64,000 bases of DNA from Burhinus oedicnemus (lineage: Eukaryota > Chordata > Aves > Charadriiformes > Burhinidae). Of this stretch, positions 1-13,800 are shown piece after piece. The stretch lies in NCBI GenBank assembly GCA_008921705.1, contig VFFE01006863.1:214489-278488 (forward strand). Reading direction: 5' to 3'. The notes below the pieces were generated by a model. The model saw nothing but the letters and a program-made list of their open reading frames with translations. It was not told the DNA's origin and did not search any database. The translations under genes and the position numbers were made by a program. Within the stretch, counting starts at the first letter, position 1; the number at the start of each line of letters is the position of its first letter.

Positions 1-1118
1 AGGACTAGCTGAAGAAGCAGTCGTCTTATTTTCAGCAAGCTATGTATTTATTGAGAAGCATTGTGCCAGGAAAACTTTAGATTATGGGACCAGACAAATC
101 TGTTCTTGCCTTATTTCACCTTTGCTGGCATGTAACTCCATGCTGATACGAAGCGTAAGGGCTTGCTGAATTCTTTGTGTGGACAAAGCTGAGACTTTTT
201 TTTTTTCCCCAACAGCCTATAACAGAGCAGATAAATTTTGGGGAAAAGAAAGACCAGCACTGATGGTTTCTTGTCTGTGTCCTATTACCGAGCAGAGTGT
301 AACCAAAACTCTTCTTGTTACGATCCTACTCTAAAAGATTTTAGAAGCTCGACCAAGGGATTAAATATATTATGTGCCCTAATAAAACAGGACTAAATTT
401 GTGTATGTAAATTTGTGTATGTAAGCAGGGAACATTTTGGCTTTGGCTTGAGAATGTAGAGATCTGCAGGGGAGGAAAACGGCACTAGACAAGATGTTCA
501 CAGTGGCCTGGCTGGGTACTGTGCCCACCTGCATTTTGGTCTTCTGGAAGCCAGCAAATGGAGAGTGTGTTTGTGTCTGTGAAACTATGTGCCTTGCATG
601 AGTGCAATCTGAAGGCTGGGTGAGCTGCTGCTGTTGATTTAGCCATTACCATGCTGTTAATACGGGAAAAGTTAATTTTACAAATCTAGAAACCTTAAGT
701 TCTAGTGGCATTCTACAAGTTGAGACAGACTCTTAAATGAACGACCCTAGATTTTGTTTATTTGTATCCTTGCTATAAGAGCTCTTTTTATCACTAGCTC
801 TTCTCTCGCACAGGCACTGTCTGCCGACAGTTCTTCTGAAGGCACTTTCCTTTCCTTCAGGACAGGGTGCAAGGTAAAACTTGTTTATGCTTTTAACTAA
901 TGTCTTTAATTGAAGAAATAGGCTTTAAAAGTAGTGCTCTTATCTGGTTCAACCCATTAACTTGTTCATTTACAGGTCTTACACTGCTTCTGTGTTTGTC
1001 GGCTTTTTCCCTGTCCTGACAGCAGGCATCTTGCATGTTCTACAGTGGTGAGGGCTCTTGAGGGTGAAGTGTCTTCTTAGTTTACATAACCTGAAGGATT
1101 TAGTGGGAAGGTAAAAGA

Positions 1119-1146
1119 TTAAAATAAAATAAAATAAAAAAAAAAA
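1119..1146. repeat. (AAAAT)n simple repeat
   Basis: Several consecutive AAAAT units run into a poly-A stretch and then a C/A-rich tail. It may be a decayed retroposon tail or a plain microsatellite; no element body is recognisable upstream. Confidence 0.7.
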
Positions 1147-3764
1147 CAAACCACACACCCCCAAAAAAACCAAACCAGTTTTCGAAGGAAGTTTCTTGGG
1201 TTTAGTTGTTGGTGGGTTTTTTTGAGGATGAATTTAAAAATATTATCAAAAGTAATGATTTTTAAAAGCCACGGTGTGCTCTTGAGTCTTTCCTTTGACA
1301 CACTGGTGCTTTTTGCAAGAACTCTTCAGTCCTGACCCTGGCTTACCTCATGATATTAAGCAAGTAATTTCACATTTTGCATCTAAAATAGGGACATTAA
1401 ATGGTGAACGTACTATGAACCATGGGGGTTTTGTATCAAAATAATGGGAGATTGTGTGGTACCAGGTGTATAAATACACTGTAATTTCCCTCTTCAGCTG
1501 GAGGCCTGGATGAGAGTCTTCAGGTCTAAATTATTAATTGTTAACCGAGAAACTCCTGGTTTTCTTCTGCATGGTTTCGGTCCAAAGGTTTTCAATGCCC
1601 TCAAGTACTATGGTCAAACTTTACCTAATTGTTGAGATACAGTTTTATTGTTCTTGGCTTCTTCTGTGCTCAAGTGGGGACTGTTCCTCTATCTGGAAAG
1701 CATTACTGTAAATAATCAGACACATGAGGATCAAGCTTTTGTGCACCTCACAAATGGCATGTGCTGTGTTTATTGCATAGAAAATGAATAGTCCAAGCAA
1801 AAGCTTTTCCTTCTTTGCAACTCAGTTAATTGGTTCTGTAGTGAAGTCAAGAAGTTGAAATTCTTGTATCGTATTCCCCCTTTGAGGCAACAACACGCAG
1901 AGATGCACACTTGGGTCTAAACCAGCAGGTTCAGTGAGCAGAGCTGTGAGATGAGAGCAAGCTTGCTGAAATGAAAATACAGTATCTGAAAAGCGAGTAC
2001 AGAACCCAAACTGGCAGCGCAAACTGCTTTGCTAGCTGCATTTTGGCTTGAAAAATCCTCAGATGCTTAGAACAGCGTAGTCTATTTTCTAGACCTTTGA
2101 GCCGCGTACCAAATTCTTCAGATGGCCATGAACCATGAGAGCCTGCCGTGCATACCTTGGGGAGCGAAGGGGAGAGGAAGCCTGGAGCAGGTTGCCAGCA
2201 GGTCCTCTCCAGTGCGGGATGGTGTTGGGCTGGACAAGGCAGAGTGGCTTCCAAGTGCCCCTGAGATGTGGACGTCAGCATGCAAGCTTGCCTTGCTTTC
2301 TTTGGCAGCAGGGAATTTGACTACCCAGCAACCCAGCTGCTGGGAAGGCTCAGACATCTGTTTTAAGTAATTTACAGGATGGGATACTTTTTATAATATC
2401 TAACCTTTTTGCAGAGAGTAAGATTATCTAATGTGTCTAAGGAGGACATTTTATATTTGCACACTGAAAAGACATCCAGCATTTCCAAACAAGCACGTAT
2501 CTTGCATCTCTTGCTGTTTTACATTGCACTTTTCATTTAGGTGATGAAATGAACCTTCTAGTTTGACTTCCTAGTTCTTTAGTCTTGGCCTGCTTCTGTC
2601 CCCAAGTGCTTGGGCTTTCCATACAGCAGAAGCCTTTCATAATTCTCATGTCCTTCTGCAAAGAGGGAGCAGGGTACTTCTGTGTAGGTGGTGGGTGTTC
2701 ATCCTTGCATTTGTTGCTCTCATTAAAGTGAGAGCTTGTTCAGTTTGTGTCAATAACACCTTTGATCCTCTCATTTAAATTAGCGGGTGTCCTGCAGAAA
2801 AGACCACTTTAAACTGCCTTGCCAGGTTATGCTGCTGCATGATGGTTAATAGAAGTTCATAAAACCATACTGGACTTGATACTATGAATAGTTTCCCAAG
2901 TACAGTTCTCCATATTGTAGTCTGTAGCAAACACGATTTATGCTCAGCTGATTGACCTCATGTGGACTTGTGCCTGTGTAAGTAGCAGCTGAAATCAGTG
3001 GTCTGAGCACTAATCTGCCAGTTGCAGACAGTAGGTTATTATTTAGTGAGAATGCTCCGCAAGTCTCTTGATGCAGCATTTTCATTCAAAAGGTCACTTC
3101 CGTGAGTTCGTGTGCAGCTGAATTTAATGTTCTTTCTCAGCAAGGCAGGCCACGCTGGAGAGTGCATAATTACAATAAATACAACTTTGTTCTCAGCTGA
3201 AAAATCCATCTGAAATAAATTTTTCCAGCCCTTCCAAGAAATGGTTTTAGTAAGATAAATAAAAGCAATTCTTGCAGATTTCACATTCATTGAGCAGGAA
3301 TGTTGGTGGGTGTAGGGTGCCTCCACTTAAGTCACTCATCATTGTGCCTTCTGGGCTCTATCAACTTGTCTATTCAATAGTTGGCTAAGGGTACCATTTA
3401 CAAATTGGGTTTCTTGCAAACCAGTTAAAACCAAGTTCATTATTTCTTACTTGGTTTGAATCCTGGTTATTACTTTGAGTAGAATTGTTCTTAACAGCGA
3501 GTACAGAGTTCAGTTAGACTCCCAACTTGGGCATACTTTAAACAATGCTTTGATAGGTGCATCTGTTTTTAGAGACGTGTGTGTATTTATACAAGCTTTT
3601 GTGGCTCTTTTTTTTTTTTGGTTGGCACTTCTGTGTAGGCAAAGTAGATTTGTTTTCTTCTGTCTTCTATTTCACAGCACTGGAAATACTGAAAAAGTCT
3701 CTGCCTAAATACAGAAGGAAAGCTGAGAGGTTTTTTTTTCCCCTGAACTTCGAAGCAAGTACTT

Positions 3765-3804
3765 AAAAAAACCCAAACCAAAACAAAACAAAAAACCAAA
3801 AACC
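3765..3804. repeat. A/C-rich low-complexity tract
   Basis: The sequence is almost only A and C, built from irregular AAAC and AAACC units. It has the same composition as the complement of the G/T tracts near 7.8 kb and 33.7 kb in this window. Confidence 0.7.
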
Positions 3805-6800
3805 TTCAAGAGACTGAGCAGAGTGTGAAATGCCCTAACTTCCTTTTCTTTTAATTTTTTGACCAAGTGTAGCCAAGAGGCTCTACTAGTTGATTGGGAT
3901 CTTGCTGCTGGCAGAAGGTGAATCTTTGTGTAGTTCCTCTGGGTCCGTGAGCAGGTCTGGTTACCTCTGAGGTTTCAGAGGGGCTCTGCAGGGTGATCCG
4001 TGAGTGTCTGCACTTTCCCTGCAGAGCCTACAGAAAAACAGTTCCTGGTCTTCTCCACTCATATGCCTTGCTTGAAACTGCCACGACCTTGGGTTTGGGA
4101 AGTACCTGGTAATATCGTAGGGTTGGTTGTTGCTGCAAGGTTACTCTTCTGCAGGGCTCTGCTGGAATCTGTGAGGCTGCAGGGGAGAAAAGACTCGCAT
4201 GGTAGTGTCAATGGTAAATTAAAGATCACGCAGCCATTCTGCTCTTGCAATTAATTTGGACAGCCCCATGCTGTTTTGTCTGGCATGAAGCACTGCACAT
4301 GAGTTGTGACACCTAGTATCTATCTTGTCCTATTTTCACTTTGGTGAGCAGGAGGTGTGGAGGCTTTTCTAAAGGAAAGAAGAAGTCTGGGCAAAGAGAA
4401 AGTAGAGGGAGGTCACTGAAATCTGACCACTCAGACTTCATTAGGTGGAAGTGATAGTCCTGGGCTTAGGGAGGAGGGGTAGAAACTCATTCGTATTTCC
4501 ATTCGTGGTCTGTGTACTAGGTTAGATATTAATCTCTCAAAGACTTGATATCTCTTCAAGCCCCAGTGGGTTTCCATTGATACTGGAGAATGATCAAAGG
4601 GAGAATATGCTGTCATCAGATTGTTGGTTTGGACCTTATGGCCACGTTCCGTATAGATTGGGAACAGATTTCATCAGCACTTAGATAATGACCGTCTGCC
4701 TTTTTTTTTCCTCAAGGTATTCTTTTCCCTCCTTGCTAGTCTCCTTTGTTCCTACCACTGCCTTCCTTTTCCTGATGCAAGTCCTTGTGTTCTCTTTATC
4801 TGTTGAAATGATCAGGAGTTTATACTTGGTACTTGCTAATGAAGTTTCTTCGGCAATGAAAGGGCCAGGGAAGCTCACTTTAAACTAACTGTTGTTTTAG
4901 GATCTCTCTAGGCATCCTGACCCTCTGTGCAGACATGGTTTATTTTTGAAGGATTGTCTTGAGTTAGAAAATCAGCTCTTGTCCTAAAATGAAAACACGC
5001 ATTCATCAAAACCTGAATTTCATGTGGGTTGTGTAAATGTGTAATTTGGGTTAGGTCTGGTCATTGGAAAATATGCGGTGCTGTTGTCCTGGAAGTTATA
5101 GTGCAAGAAATGTGGGGAACTTCAGAAAGTCACGTTAACTGTGTCTCCTTGGAGAATTGCCTCAGAAATCCTGACCTCTGCATTTCTGCCATGTGCTTTA
5201 TATGACACTAGCAAAGATAGTCACTTGAGCAGTTGCAACATTCTTGTATACATATGTTTGCATGACATTATGAACTGTGGAAAGAATAACGCTATGCTTC
5301 CCAAACTACTTCCCAGAGACTCTCCCTTTGCCCCTGTGCATGGCACGTGAGCCACCACTCTGATCAGCAAAGCACTGTCTGCTTCAATCCATGTCATGTT
5401 TCTTGTGGTCAGATCACACAAACCTTTTGATAGAGGTCTGTGCACTTGAATTTCTAGGGGTGATGGCTGGGGTGCTCTCTGGCACCTCTGCTGCTTGCCA
5501 AGCCACCATCCAGGGTCAGTGTGTAAGATTTTAGGCTGACCTGGATACCATCTTCCTTATCCCCATCCGCCAAAGGTTTCCTGTACGGGATGTTAGTTTT
5601 ACTCTCCTCTTTATCAACCTTGACAACAGTTGTTATTTAAATGTTGCTCAACATTTTCAACATGATCTCGGGATGACTGCTAATTCCTTCAACCCCTTGT
5701 TTTGTTTTAGAATTTCTAATCCCATTTTCTATGACTAAGTTCAGTTGCGTGGTTTCCACAGCAAGGATTAGGGTTTACTGCTATAGGTACGTCATTCTGC
5801 CTTTGAAGCTGTTTGCTCATGCTTTCCTTGGCAAGCTCTGGCAGACATGCTTAGCAACAATAGAGATCTTATCTTTTTGAAGGTGCAAAGGGGTTAATCA
5901 GAAGAATGTTTATGAAACGAGGTTGCTTACCTTTACAAGCTTTTACTGTGATCTTTTTGGAAGATTTATCACCTGCCTTTGTAATTTAATTACATTTTTC
6001 TTTCCTTTCTTGAAGCTATTTTAATGCTACGCATGATATTGTTAAAATTAACTATGATAAGCAACTTTTCTTGGCAAGCCGTAAATTGCACACCTCTTGG
6101 ATGCAAACTGGAGAATGTGACTGTCTTCATGTGGATGGCATAAGATTTTTGGCTGGTATGTTCAGGGTGGTTGTATAAGCGCAGGGCATCTGAAGTACAT
6201 CTGTAGCTCCAAAACAAATCCAACAAAAGGACTTGCATCCGCCAGGCAGGCAAGTAGCTCTTTGTACAGATGCTTTTTCTCTACAGCATTTTTGTAGGAA
6301 TGGTCACAGTTGTGGTTGAGTTTACCTATATGTGCAGGAAAAAGGGCTGATGGGTGTTGAAGGGACTATTATTTTTCATCAGGGAGATTGCTATTGGTAT
6401 TGCTATTGATGAGGAGATTTCTTTGTGTGGAGGCTCTCCAATGAAATGGAGCACCTGCGCATATGCTGCACTTCTTTAAAAATGTTAAACAGGATCTACC
6501 CTCTGATGGGAGTTGCTAATTGTGCTTTTGGCTCTATTTGCCTCATAGCAGAGGTACCATTGTGAAACATTTACAACCTAATAAAATATTAGAGGATGCT
6601 TCACTTCAAGAGGAAACTTGATGGCTGCTTTCAGCTGATGCCTCTTTGAAACCAGGTGAGAAACATGTGCTTGCCTCATTGGGACTTGCACCTACCTCTG
6701 CTGTCAGAGCACCAGGATATTGATGTAAGGTTCATGGATTGCAAAGAGCCTGAGTAGTTCTGGTAAGGATACATGTTAGATACCAGGCTCTGCATATTTG

Positions 6801-7765
6801 GTACTTTAGTTGATGCACAGATCATGAAAATCTTAATTTTTGATACATTGACTTGAAGTGGAGGTATTTGTGGTTTTGATCCAAAATGTGTCTTGATGTT
6901 AATGCATTTCTAAAGACAAGAGGGAGACTTTTTGGACATGCTGTGTTCACCCGAGTCTAGTAGTGAATGGTGGGCTTTGTGAGTTGTGACTTTTGTTACA
7001 AAGTTGTGTTGTATGCTTGTAATATAAGGATCTTCCAGAAACTCACAGGAATCGGGTGACTGTTCTTTATATTTTCTTGCTTGTTAAAATTGCACAAATC
7101 TAGAATCTTTTATTTCTGAAGATTTCATTTATCTAACATTTTTTCTTCCCAGGAAGCATCATCTCCTGGGATTTAAGTATCTGCTGATGCAAATCTCTCT
7201 GATCACAGATAGTTAAAGAACTATGGAGTGTCACATCATTAGGTCACCAGTTCAAATCTAGTTGAAAATGGTAATGGGCATTTTTATCCTCCTTTCCTGA
7301 TGGCCTTCATCAGGATTTATTAGTTGCTTAAACTAAAACCAGAGCATTTGTTCTTCAGAATTACGGATTCGAGTGGAGAATAAAGACTAGAGGTGGGTTT
7401 TTCTATAGCAGAAAATCCTGTTTAACTTGTGTTAGTATCTGTATATGCTTGTCAGCATACTTGGTGCTTTAGAAGGAGTAAAGGTAGCATCTTTCCAGAG
7501 AAGTGTGTGGTTTGCTACATAGGATGTAATGCAGAAAGGCGACCTCCCCTAGCAGAGAAGTGTATGCATTAGTCAAGTCTGGCGTTTTTGGTGTGCTTTC
7601 CCATGACTTCTAAATTGCAAGAGCCTTTGAAGAAAGTATAGGAGGACATAGACTGTGAAGAGAAAGAGATTTTGATACTGGAAATGCATTTTGAATAGCA
7701 ACTGAAACACTTCTAGACTAAGTACTTCTCAAATTCTTCCAGGCAGCTGCTCTTCTAAAGAATGA

Positions 7766-7838
7766 TGGTTGTTTGGCTTGTTGGTTTTGGGGGGTTTTTT
7801 GGGGGTTTTTTTGGTTTTTTTTTTGTTTTTTTTTTCCT
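7766..7838. repeat. G/T-rich low-complexity tract
   Basis: About 70 bases of almost pure G and T, with long T runs separated by G5-G6 blocks. It cannot code for anything sensible. It is probably a slippage-prone tract or a degenerate tail of a minus-strand retroposon. Confidence 0.7.
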
Positions 7839-10800
7839 TGTTTCTTCCAGCATTCATGTCAGGATCTTTGTATAACGCTTCACTTCTAAATCTGACCTCT
7901 AATCTCAAGCAGAAGTGGTCAAGAAGAGTGGACCTCAGTTTAGAGTAAAATCTAGTACTTATGATAACTTCTTGGACTGTACATTTCCGGGTCTGTAGAG
8001 AGCTTGAAATGGTTCAGTTCACCTGCACAGTCTTTTGCCGCTTTGCGGTTTCTCCTTGTCAATTCATTATTCTAAAGTTGGGAGATCCTTGCAATCTCTT
8101 TGAGATGCATTAGGATATGGAAAGCCTTGTAAATCCCTGCAATCAGGGGCTGACCTCTTGCGTGCTGGGATCTGCCTGCAACTGCCTCTTACTTCCCACC
8201 TTTTCCTCAATGTTTCCTGAGCACTCTCTGGCTTGTTTCAGGGACCAGCTTGGCAGTGTATAAGGAATCAATAGCTGGAGTCCTTCAGGAAAGAAGTTGA
8301 AGATGCTGAAGTATGAATTCTGGTGTCCTGGTTGTTAGAATCTGTTAGCAGAGACATCAAGATGTGAAGAAGAGAGATGTGAAAGCCGGTACAAGTGTTC
8401 TATTTCTTTGTGCTCCTGAGCTGAGAAATTAGGATCTGAGTTCACTTCCCCACTCTGAAGGCTGTTGTGTAGCTTCCTATGCATCTCATGCCATGGCAGA
8501 TCGCTGGTGACTTATGTCAGTAATTTGGAGGTACAAAAAATATTTGTGAGATGTAGAGGCAGGAAAAGAAGATATTTAATGGCATTTAAAAAAAAACCAA
8601 CAAACAAAAGAAAGCCAAACACCTGTAGAACCTGAGTTATTGCTGTTGGCATTGCATCACAGGGATTCCAGTCCCATGGGTCTTAAAAATAGGTTTTCAT
8701 ATGTGTGTATGCTGTAAAGAGTCTTCAGTCATGTGCAGTTCTGATTTATTGGCACTTTGGGAGAAATTATGAGATCATTCATTTTCATACCTCATGCTGC
8801 TTATTGCTACCATTTTCTTGGTTATGTCAGAGACTACTGGCAATATTACTTCCTACTTAGAATATTCTGTTACAATCAAGTATGTCAGAAGCATTGAGTG
8901 CTTATTTCTGCGTCTTTTTTGATGCTGATGTGCTTTATAAAGGCAGTATTGAAGTTCTGGCTTAGCAAAGGAATACCAACCACTAAACAACTTCTCTGTA
9001 TTTTAAGTCTCTGATTGCTTTTTGGCTTGTAGCTGTGATCTCAGCCAGAAACAGTGCATGGCTAGGAATCTTTATAAATTATCATCCATCTTTTTGCTGG
9101 GAACTAAAAGGGGAAAGTTACTGCAGTGCAAAGGATACCTTTTTTTTTTTTTTTAAAGCTGAGTCATGAAAAAATTGGCAAGTTGCAAGGTGTTTACTTA
9201 CTATAGTTAACAATGAAATTCTCCCTTTACAGAAAACTGTTAGAGGGAATTACGCTTTCGGTCTCCTTGCTATTGTGGAAGGGTAAAAGAGAATATAGTT
9301 ATTTTGAATTTTTTTTTTTAAATACAGTTTTGGTCTAGGACAGGGGTAAATAAAAGGAAGGTGCCGCATTTTTACTGATAATTCTCTGAAGATTGGCCCT
9401 AAAAATAGGATTGTAACCAATCACAAATGGGATGACTTTGTATTGGTTTTCCCTCATTACAGGCAAATCACTAAATCATGGGATGTCCATTTCTGAAACC
9501 TGTGATCTTTTACTTGGTTATGAATTCTGGTTGTTTTCAATGCATATACAAACTTTAATACACTGAACTAGCATGAAAAAATATGTCAAATCTTTTGCAT
9601 AGTGCAAAATAATAGATGTTATCTATAAACATGAATGACTCTGACTCCACTTCTGATATGGTAAATTTTATTCTTACTCTGCTGATGGAAGATAAAAGAA
9701 TAGAAAACTGACTTTGCCAAACGTGAAGTCCAATACAGCTCGAGAATGGACCACAAGTTATTTGGAGTCCCAGTTCTGTGTTATATAAAGGCCATAGTTT
9801 GTTTCGCAAAAAACCTAGCTAATGTTAAAAAATGTGTTAGCTGTCTTTTTGAAAATAGATGAAATAGATTGCAGAAGAACATATTTGTCAACAGGAAGTA
9901 ACCATAAACTTAGGAGGCATGAAAGCATCAAGCACAACAGAACAAGACTGCAAAGAATAAATACAGAACCTCTTTCCCCTCGCTTTTCAGGCTGTAAGTA
10001 GGACCAGAGAACACCTTCTTTCATGAGGGTTGAGCAGGCTTTCCAACCTCCTTTGGTGTGTGTGCGTGGTGTCTTAATGTAAGTCTTGGTGCTAGGCTTT
10101 CATGACACAGACTGTGTGCCGCATGGAGTGAAGCTGCAGGTTGTCACCAGCCTAGAGCCATGGCTCTTCCACTCCTGGTGTCAAAGGAGTAAGAAATTAG
10201 TAAGATTTCATGTAGGTCAAATCGAACATGAGATTTTCAAGGTGTCCCTGTGTGGGTTTCTGTCATGCTGCCAGTTGTGCTTTACTGAACTGTTGCATGC
10301 AATGAAGGACCTTTTGTGATTGCATTGATCAAGATAGTACCGTGGGTGTGTTCCTCATCCAAGGGGATAAGTGAAGTCAGTAGGAATGAATGTTGTGCTG
10401 CAGCTCAGACTGGAAAAGAGATACTTTGGTGTCCTGGGAAGAATCCGTCTCTGACTTCCGCTTTGGGGCGTTCGGTGTAACATGGCAGCCTTATGTGGCA
10501 GGTGACTTTCTTGTTGGGTTGCTGTACCTGTTCAGGTGAAGGCCAGTTTCCTACTTTGTCCTCTGCTTTTTCCTGTGGCAGAGGATCCTTTCTGATGTCC
10601 CAGTAGATGCGCTTCAGCCTTGCCCACTGTCTCCTCTGGCTCAGAATTACCTGTTGTGTTGCTCCTTTTAGATGGGGCCAGGCATCCCACCCTTCAGAAA
10701 GCTGTAGGCCTGGTTTCAGGTCACCTCCAGAAGTTTTCTGGATGTGAGTCATAGCATGGGAGCCTTTCAAATATTGGGCTTTCAGATATTTGGATACTGT

Positions 10801-13800
10801 GGGAATAAAGGCAACCAGGAAAGCAGCAGACAGGAAAGTCCTCCTGTCTGCTGCATTTGCTAGTAGTCCTGGAGGAATAAAACCGAGATGCTTTTCTCTT
10901 CTCTTTGCTTCTGGGTTAGGTCTGCTTGTTTGTCCAATGAGTGAAGACTACTTTATGTCCGAGAACACGTGCAGGAGTGGGATGGCTACATACACTGCTC
11001 TCAAACTCAGAGAAGCCAATGTTGGCATTCTCACCATTTCTGACATCTTCTATACTGACATACTGACATTCCTTGTAAATAGATGGCAAAACATATGATC
11101 TTTCTTGTTTTGGTCTTGCTTTCCTCCACGACTTTTCTTATGGAGTGTATCTCTGAACAAAGGATATTAACAAAACCTTTATCTTCTTGGTTTTACAAAT
11201 TTGGCTTAAAAATTCTCTACTTGAAACTTGGCAAACACTGCCTTGGTATGCAAACAGTGGGGATGGGATAGGGGAAATCACTTGGCTGTTGAAAAACTAC
11301 ATATGGGAAAGTCACATGGAGCTTTCAGTGTTTTATTTATAATTCTGCAAAGGCCTCTTCTAATTTGAAAAATAGAAGAGACCAAGTAGTGGCTTCTGGA
11401 AAGCAAACAGCTAGATTTTTCCATGAGTATTTTTAACACAAATATTAACTTCACAGATTGTAACACTCTTTCCTTCTTAAATACCTTTTTTTAGCCTTCA
11501 GGATGTATAGCTGGCTAAACTAACATTGTGAAGAAAACTTTAACTCCTGCAGCACCTGGCTTTTTAAATTCTAATTGTGAATCCATAAGAGATGTTTTGT
11601 TTTCATTTAGCAAATACATGTTGAGTTTCCAGAAAGGTAACTTGATTTACAATAAGCGTACCCAGTGGGAACCATATGCTTTTCACGTTTGTCTTTTAAT
11701 GAAGGATTAGAGTATTTCTTTTGAAAATCTCTTTTCCAGAAGAACACTAGTTTTAACCATTAAGAAATGTTTAAGTAAGAACTGAAGCTGTATTTTCAGA
11801 TTTCGTTGTACATGTGTACAGACATTTCCGAACTCAAGTCCTTGGAATGATTTTACTAGTTAATAATGCAGCCATGAGTTTTACGTCAGCTCGATTCTGA
11901 GCAGTGTTTTGCTGATATCAGTATACAATAACTGTATTATGTGAAATTGCTTGAACAAAGCTAAAGAAAGAGTGATAGAAGTGGTCTGCTTGAGAGGCTG
12001 TAGCGTTCTCCTTCTGCTCTAATTGCTGAACATGGCTAACTCTTTGCAGAATGGCATTTAAGGTTACATTTGGAGTCATTAGGTTATAAACAGTCCACAA
12101 AATATTTTACATACTTCATGTTGATATTCCTCTGAAGATCAAGATTCCCTGGGGAGAAATGAGAATATGCACCAAAAACATTCTCAGTTCTTGAGGTTTA
12201 TCCACAACTTCCTAGATCACTAAAGATCAACTATCTCATGAAGAAATTATTGCAAAACAAATTTTGATGCAGCTCTCGGAGTGTTTATGTGGGGGGAGGA
12301 ATATAGTGGATAATGCCCTTTCTTTTAGATGGCAGTTTTTCCTGTTTTTGCTGTCTGGCTGAGATGTAGACTGTGATTGGAAAATCCTTCTGACTTGAAT
12401 TTGGTACGCTTTTACGAACCTTCATGTTCAAGAGTGCTTTTGAGTTCAGGGCTGTGTTGGGAAAAGACATGGCAGAAGTAAGTGTTTACATCTTGACAGA
12501 ATGTTCAGATCTGTGCTACTGAACAGAGAGAGGAGTCCTTTCATTTCTGTATCTTGGTGAGTCTTGTGGGGGGACGTTCTTGACCCTTTTTGAAGATGCC
12601 AGTGTTCCTGAGAGATCTGACCCACCACATAACTTTTTTGCCAACAATAGATCTGTCTCTACTGTGCAAAAGTGACTGTTTTGTGCTAGGCACGATCCAT
12701 GTAAAACTGGGTCTGTGGGGGGCACTCTGCTGTACTTGTGAAAATGGTCTTGTCTTTTGTTCTGGCATTAGCGTTTACTGCCTGTACTGAATGCTTGGCA
12801 TCTACAATAGTACATCAACAGCATGTGTGCCTGTGCTCCTTGCTTGTGTGGTCAACCAATCTAGGGCAACGCTTTGAAATAAAACAAAACCTCTAGACCA
12901 CCAGCTTGTCCTTCAGAAATGAATTTTATTTCAGATTCCACTGGCACTTTGCCGAATTTTGAGATTTATAGACGTGTAGGATGGCTCTGGCAGAGTTACA
13001 ACATTACAGCAAGACCTGGCTTCTCTGTTAAACCCCCTGACTTAAGTGGCGTTTCTCATACCTGAGGATGCAATTCACAAGGAACATCCTTGGTATCTGT
13101 GTGCATCCAAATTTCTTCCAGCTCGTCTAGATGAGAGGCAAAAAGTGGAGGCCCTGAATGAGAATCTGGGGAGAGCTGCTGTAAGCAGCAGAGACATTTG
13201 TGAGCTAGTTGCAGTTTATAGACTGTAGGAGCCGCTGGTGCATCTTTCTGCTCCTGGGGAGTTTAGGAAGGAGCATTTTCTATGTGTTTGCTAAGTTTTG
13301 GAGGTCTGGTTATCCCTCAGGGTAGTTTGAAAGCTAGTTGCAGACAATTTGACAGCAGTACTTTACGCTAATGAGGAAGCAGCAGGGTTGCGCTTCCTCC
13401 AGCCTGCCTTGGAAGGAGAAGGACAGAGGCTCAGCTGTTCAGAGGTGCACGACTGTAAGGCATAATAATAGCTCAAAGACTTTTCTCTTACTACACAGCT
13501 CAAGCATACACTAACTGCATATTAGAGAACTAAACCTTGTCCAGCGTGCTTGATCGATAGCAAAGCTGCTTGATTCACCTCTGTTATCGATCTGGTTTCC
13601 GAATTGAATCCTTCAAGCATCTGTACGGGTCTATTGGTGCATGGTGGACACACTGAATACCACTGGTTCTGCTGGCTTGCTTTGGCAGGTACAAGCTCCA
13701 TTTCACTAATGAGTTTCTACATTTATAAAAGATTGCTTTAGCTTTTTTTTGATTGCAACATTGCTTTGCATTTCCCAAAAATTTGGGTACATTTTTGACG

